From positions 372,001-436,000 of the forward strand of contig NZ_CP133472.1 in the NCBI RefSeq assembly GCF_031191545.1: a stretch of 64,000 nucleotides of DNA. The letters run 5' to 3'. Position 1 is the stretch's first letter; the number at the start of each line of letters is the position of its first letter. This document shows positions 63,913 to 64,000 of the stretch, in pieces. Origin of the DNA: Schaalia odontolytica (GTDB lineage Bacteria; Actinomycetota; Actinomycetes; Actinomycetales; Actinomycetaceae). The position numbers and the translations under genes were made by a program. Under the pieces are notes generated by a model, which did no database searches, had not been told where the DNA came from, and saw only the letters and a program-made list of their open reading frames with translations.

Positions 63913-64000
63913 GAATAGCTCCTGATGTCTATAGCCCGCTCCCTTGTAGAGCAGACAGTCAAATCCACCCATTAGTTTACGAACTAACTGCCCAAAGTGG

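Overview
The window comes from the chromosome of a high-GC actinobacterium. The best match is the Actinomyces/Schaalia group, judged from gene content and not from a database search. Evidence: an argS-lysA pair, the fused actinobacterial 2-oxoglutarate decarboxylase (kgd), a SigR/RsrA-type redox sigma and anti-sigma pair next to the 24-residue ribosomal protein bL37, an Rv3235-like gene beside secA, and secreted subtilases with cell-wall-binding repeats. Core genes use a strong G/C third position; several islands do not.

Layout. 1-2.9 kb: end of hrpB, a lone Phd/YefM antitoxin and a flavin disulfide oxidoreductase. 3-17 kb: three paralogous secreted subtilisin-like proteases, all on the minus strand, one carrying two catalytic domains. 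Between the first and second protease is an accessory patch (about 5.9-10.4 kb) with an AT-rich OLD-family ATPase/TOPRIM nuclease, ISL3 and IS3 transposase relics and two small toxin-antitoxin pairs. 17.4-22 kb: lysA, argS and mntH with a candidate manganese operator. 22-23.7 kb: a non-coding zone made almost entirely of three different repeat arrays. 23.8-26 kb: rpiB, tRNA-Arg(CCG) and an ion antiporter.

26.1-29.9 kb is an accessory island resembling a type VII-secreted polymorphic toxin locus. It holds a small helical partner, a toxin with a glycine-zipper tip whose frame is broken at a run of seven C, an immunity-like membrane protein, then an orphan toxin tip and a second immunity copy joined by a 224-bp near-perfect duplication. 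The island is bracketed by two copies of the antiporter 3' end.

30-39 kb: GDPD, an M23 peptidase, two CNNM/CorC-type proteins, kgd and a catalytically degenerate SGNH protein. 39.4-42.6 kb: a tandemly duplicated two-gene membrane module with a truncated copy and a decayed third fragment. 42.7-45.5 kb: an HSL-type hydrolase and a nuclease-like gene flanked by 110-bp direct repeats that are themselves palindromic arrays of a GGATAGGTTA motif, also seen at 23.2 kb. 45.7-64 kb is housekeeping: bL37, rsrA, sigR, a DoxX-family gene, aroA, rsgA, two small membrane proteins, a glutamine amidotransferase, sbcD-sbcC, a DUF6912 protein with CpaE-like and SAF proteins, then HTH, LysM, Rv3235-like and secA.

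The strongest candidates for something undescribed are the toxin/immunity island with its possible phase switch (26.1-29.9 kb), the 42-nt two-orientation array (22.1-23.1 kb), and the palindromic GGATAGGTTA arrays that bracket a nuclease gene (43.9-45.5 kb).
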